A DNA stretch of 7,468 nt, from NCBI GenBank assembly GCA_013139435.1, contig WTAW01000191.1, positions 1 to 7,468 of the forward strand, given 5' to 3'. The stretch comes from Candidatus Aminicenantota bacterium (GTDB taxonomy: Bacteria; Acidobacteriota; Aminicenantia; Aminicenantales; Aminicenantaceae). This document shows, piece after piece, positions 5,694-7,468 of the stretch. The position numbers were made by a program, and so were the translations under genes. Every line of letters starts with the position of its first letter. Within the stretch, counting starts at the first letter, position 1. The notes beneath the pieces were generated by a model. It had not been told where the DNA came from. It did not search any database and saw only the letters and a program-made list of their open reading frames with translations.

Positions 5694-7163
5694 ATGTGTG
5701 GCGTTATAGGAATCTACGGGAACGATCACGTTTTTAAGGATCTCTATCAAGGATTGTTGGCCATTCAGCACAGAGGTCAGGATTCAGCCGGGATCATAAC
5801 GTACGATGGACGGTTTCATACAAAAAAGGGAAATGGCCTTGTGAGGGACATCTTCACAGAGGAGCATTTCAAGCGTTTGAATGGATCCATCGGAATCGGC
5901 CACACCCGGTATCCCACAATTGGCGGTTACGGTGGCGATGAGGCCCAGCCATTCCTCATCAATTCGCCGTTCGGGATCATGATGGCCCACAACGGAAACG
6001 TCATCAATTATAAAGAAATCAAACAGGTCCTTTTTGACAAGCACAAACGTTTGCTCAATTCTGATAACGATGTGGAAGCCATTCTGAACGTTTTCGCCCA
6101 GGAACTCGCCGAGCAGAACATCAAAAAACTGACGCCCCAACACATATTCAACGCTGTCCGGCGTGTCTACGAAAAAGTCAGGGGCAGTTATTCTGTAGTG
6201 GCCTATATTGCAGAGCAAGGTCTTGTTGCTTTCCGCGATCCCTACGGGATCAAACCTCTGGTTTATGGGAGTCGGGACGATGGCCCCATCCCCTCATATG
6301 CTGTGGCATCGGAAAGTGTAAGCTTGAACATCATGAATTTCAAAAACGTCCAAAACATCGAGGCCGGTCAAGCGCTCTTCATCGATAAAAACCGTGACAT
6401 TCATACAAAGAAGCTTGCGGACTGTCCGCATTCTCCCTGCCTTTTTGAATGGGTGTATTTCGCCCGCCCTGATTCCTTCATCGATAACGTCAATGTCTAC
6501 GACTGTCGGGTCCATCTGGGCCGTTTCCTGGCCGAAAAGATCAGGACCATGAACCTCGACATCGATGTGGTGGTCCCAGTCCCTGATTCGGCGCGGGATG
6601 CAGCTGTGGAGATCGCACGCATCCTCCAACTGCGTTACAGGGAAGCCCTCGTCAAGAACCGCTATATCGGACGGACCTTCATCATGCCCAGCGACCAGTC
6701 CAGAAAATCTTCTATTCGGCAGAAACTCAATCCCATAGTCTCCGAATTGAAGGGTAAGAATGTGCTTCTCGTCGATGACAGCATCGTGAGGGGAAACACA
6801 TCCCGGGCCATCATCGATCTGGTGCGGGAATGCGGGGCAAAAAAGATTTATTTCGCAGCCTATTCTCCTCCCCTTCGGTATCCCTGTGTCTACGGCATCG
6901 ACATGCAGACCAAGACTGAGTTTATCGCCAGGAACGCAACCGTCGACCAAATCGCCAAAAAGCTGAAAGCGGACAAGGTCATCTACCAATCTTTAGAGGA
7001 TCTCGAGAAGGCTGTTAGTCTAGGGAATAAGAAACTCCAAACGTTTTGTAGCGCCTGTTTTAGCGGGATCTATCCCACGGGAGATGTCACTCCCGACGTG
7101 CTCGCAAAGATCGAAGCAGAGAGAAAGATCATCAAGGACAATCAACTGGAACTCAACCTCTAA
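5694..7163 (+). CDS. purF: Amidophosphoribosyltransferase (glutamine PRPP amidotransferase)
   Basis: A 489-residue enzyme of the first committed step of purine synthesis: PRPP, glutamine and water give 5-phosphoribosylamine, glutamate and diphosphate. It acts in the cytoplasm. The class II glutaminase domain starts at MCGVIGIYG, so C2 becomes the N-terminal nucleophile once methionine is removed. QHRGQDSAGI (25-34), GHTRY (69-73) and AHNGN (98-102) are standard glutaminase motifs. The phosphoribosyltransferase domain has the PRPP loop VLLVDDSIVRGNTS (357-370). C249, C398, C452 and C455 (the last two in FCSACFSGIY) match the four ligands of the [4Fe-4S] cluster in Bacillus subtilis-type PurF, but the propeptide of that enzyme is absent. 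The ribosome site is weak (GAGATAAAGA just before ATG), but the start is fixed by the catalytic cysteine. It has its own promoter and looks independent of the LPS operon. Confidence 0.97.
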   Translation: MCGVIGIYGNDHVFKDLYQGLLAIQHRGQDSAGIITYDGRFHTKKGNGLVRDIFTEEHFKRLNGSIGIGHTRYPTIGGYGGDEAQPFLINSPFGIMMAHNGNVINYKEIKQVLFDKHKRLLNSDNDVEAILNVFAQELAEQNIKKLTPQHIFNAVRRVYEKVRGSYSVVAYIAEQGLVAFRDPYGIKPLVYGSRDDGPIPSYAVASESVSLNIMNFKNVQNIEAGQALFIDKNRDIHTKKLADCPHSPCLFEWVYFARPDSFIDNVNVYDCRVHLGRFLAEKIRTMNLDIDVVVPVPDSARDAAVEIARILQLRYREALVKNRYIGRTFIMPSDQSRKSSIRQKLNPIVSELKGKNVLLVDDSIVRGNTSRAIIDLVRECGAKKIYFAAYSPPLRYPCVYGIDMQTKTEFIARNATVDQIAKKLKADKVIYQSLEDLEKAVSLGNKKLQTFCSACFSGIYPTGDVTPDVLAKIEAERKIIKDNQLELNL

Positions 7164-7220
7164 CGCCATCATATCGATAGGTCTTAGAGTCTAAATTTGT
7201 CAGCATCTTTTATGAATAAT
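7164..7220. other. Convergent intergenic gap between purF and the isomerase gene
   Basis: This 57-nt spacer is A/T rich. The only symmetry seen is the short palindrome TTAGAGTCTAA (7184-7194), with a four-pair stem that lacks G/C strength and a T-run, so it is not a convincing terminator. No small gene or promoter is supported here. Confidence 0.5.
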
Positions 7221-7468
7221 TCAATCTAAAGGGATGATCTTAAACCCCGACTTCTCCTTAAGTTCAGAAAAATAGGTTTCAAATATTTCGGCCTGCGTGG
7301 CTTGTTTCAGTTGATCTTCCAGCTCCACCCGAACTTCATCCAAAGACCGCATCTCTTTTTTTCTGTCGACCACAAGGATGATGTGATACCCGTAGGTCGT
7401 TTCAACAATATCACTGATCTCGCCCACCGGAACGGAAAAGGCCGCATCATCAAAGGGCTTCACCATCT
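7221..7468 (-). CDS. Parvulin-type peptidyl-prolyl cis-trans isomerase (PpiC/SurA/PrsA-like), C-terminal part
   Basis: The last 82 codons or so of a gene that enters from the right edge. The visible part starts within the parvulin domain: MVKPFDDAAFSVPVGEIS, then TTYGYHIILVVDRK, where the GYH histidine is the conserved second His of the active site. A charged helical tail (about 40 residues, DEVRVELEDQLKQ onward) ends in GFKIIPLD. The methionine at 7466-7464 is internal to the domain, not a start, since parvulins carry this motif after a glycine-rich stretch. Such proteins are mostly periplasmic or membrane-tethered chaperones that help fold outer-membrane or exported proteins; signal peptide and N-terminal chaperone domain would lie outside the window. 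It converges on purF with a 57-nt gap. Confidence 0.88.
   Translation of the reverse strand, partial: MVKPFDDAAFSVPVGEISDIVETTYGYHIILVVDRKKEMRSLDEVRVELEDQLKQATQAEIFETYFSELKEKSGFKIIPLD

Noticed and set aside
6294..6989. A 231-codon open frame on the minus strand inside purF
   Set aside because: Antisense to strongly conserved PurF motifs, with no recognisable domain and no ribosome site seen.
7184..7194. Palindrome TTAGAGTCTAA as a terminator of purF
   Set aside because: Only four A/T-rich pairs and no T-run on either strand, so it is too weak to call.

Overview
The window carries a lipopolysaccharide (LPS) assembly neighbourhood followed by two housekeeping genes. The host is almost certainly a diderm (Gram-negative) bacterium. 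It encodes an LPS-type sugar kinase, a family 9 glycosyltransferase of the heptosyltransferase type, an O-antigen ligase-like membrane protein and a heptose-7-phosphate kinase. The PurF is the iron-sulfur type. Gene styles would fit Desulfobacterota (deltaproteobacteria) or another deep diderm lineage, but nothing seen here fixes the taxon.

Layout. On the minus strand at the left edge, the first 21 codons of an unidentified gene (1-63) lie 1 nt after the stop of a WaaP/Kdo-kinase-like gene (65-883). A divergent intergenic region of about 180 nt (884-1065) holds promoter-like elements on both strands. A tight plus-strand operon follows: a Trm112-like zinc-ribbon protein (1066-1254), a GT9 glycosyltransferase (1214-2278), an O-antigen ligase/polymerase-like protein (2330-3508), a membrane-anchored PHP-domain hydrolase (3505-4638) and an RfaE1/HldA-type heptose kinase (4631-5599). 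Three of the four junctions overlap (41, 4 and 8 nt). The fourth is a 51-nt gap that may hold an internal promoter. A rho-independent terminator candidate straddles the stop codon of the heptose kinase gene (5582-5615). A separate sigma70-like promoter with a perfect TATAAT then drives purF (5694-7163). purF converges on the 3' end of a parvulin-type peptidyl-prolyl isomerase gene that runs off the right edge (7221-7468, minus).

How the genes fit together. The heptose kinase supplies a step of ADP-heptose synthesis, the GT9 enzyme is the likely user of ADP-heptose, and the WaaP-like kinase probably phosphorylates core sugars. The ligase-like protein joins or polymerises undecaprenyl-linked glycan on the periplasmic face. 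The PHP protein is the least explained member. Its N-terminal anchor should place a metal-dependent phosphoesterase-type domain in the periplasm, and its start codon overlaps the stop codon of the ligase gene. I see no CRISPR array, transposon, tRNA, rRNA or clearly novel defence or mobile system. Apart from the PHP protein, the window looks like ordinary chromosome.
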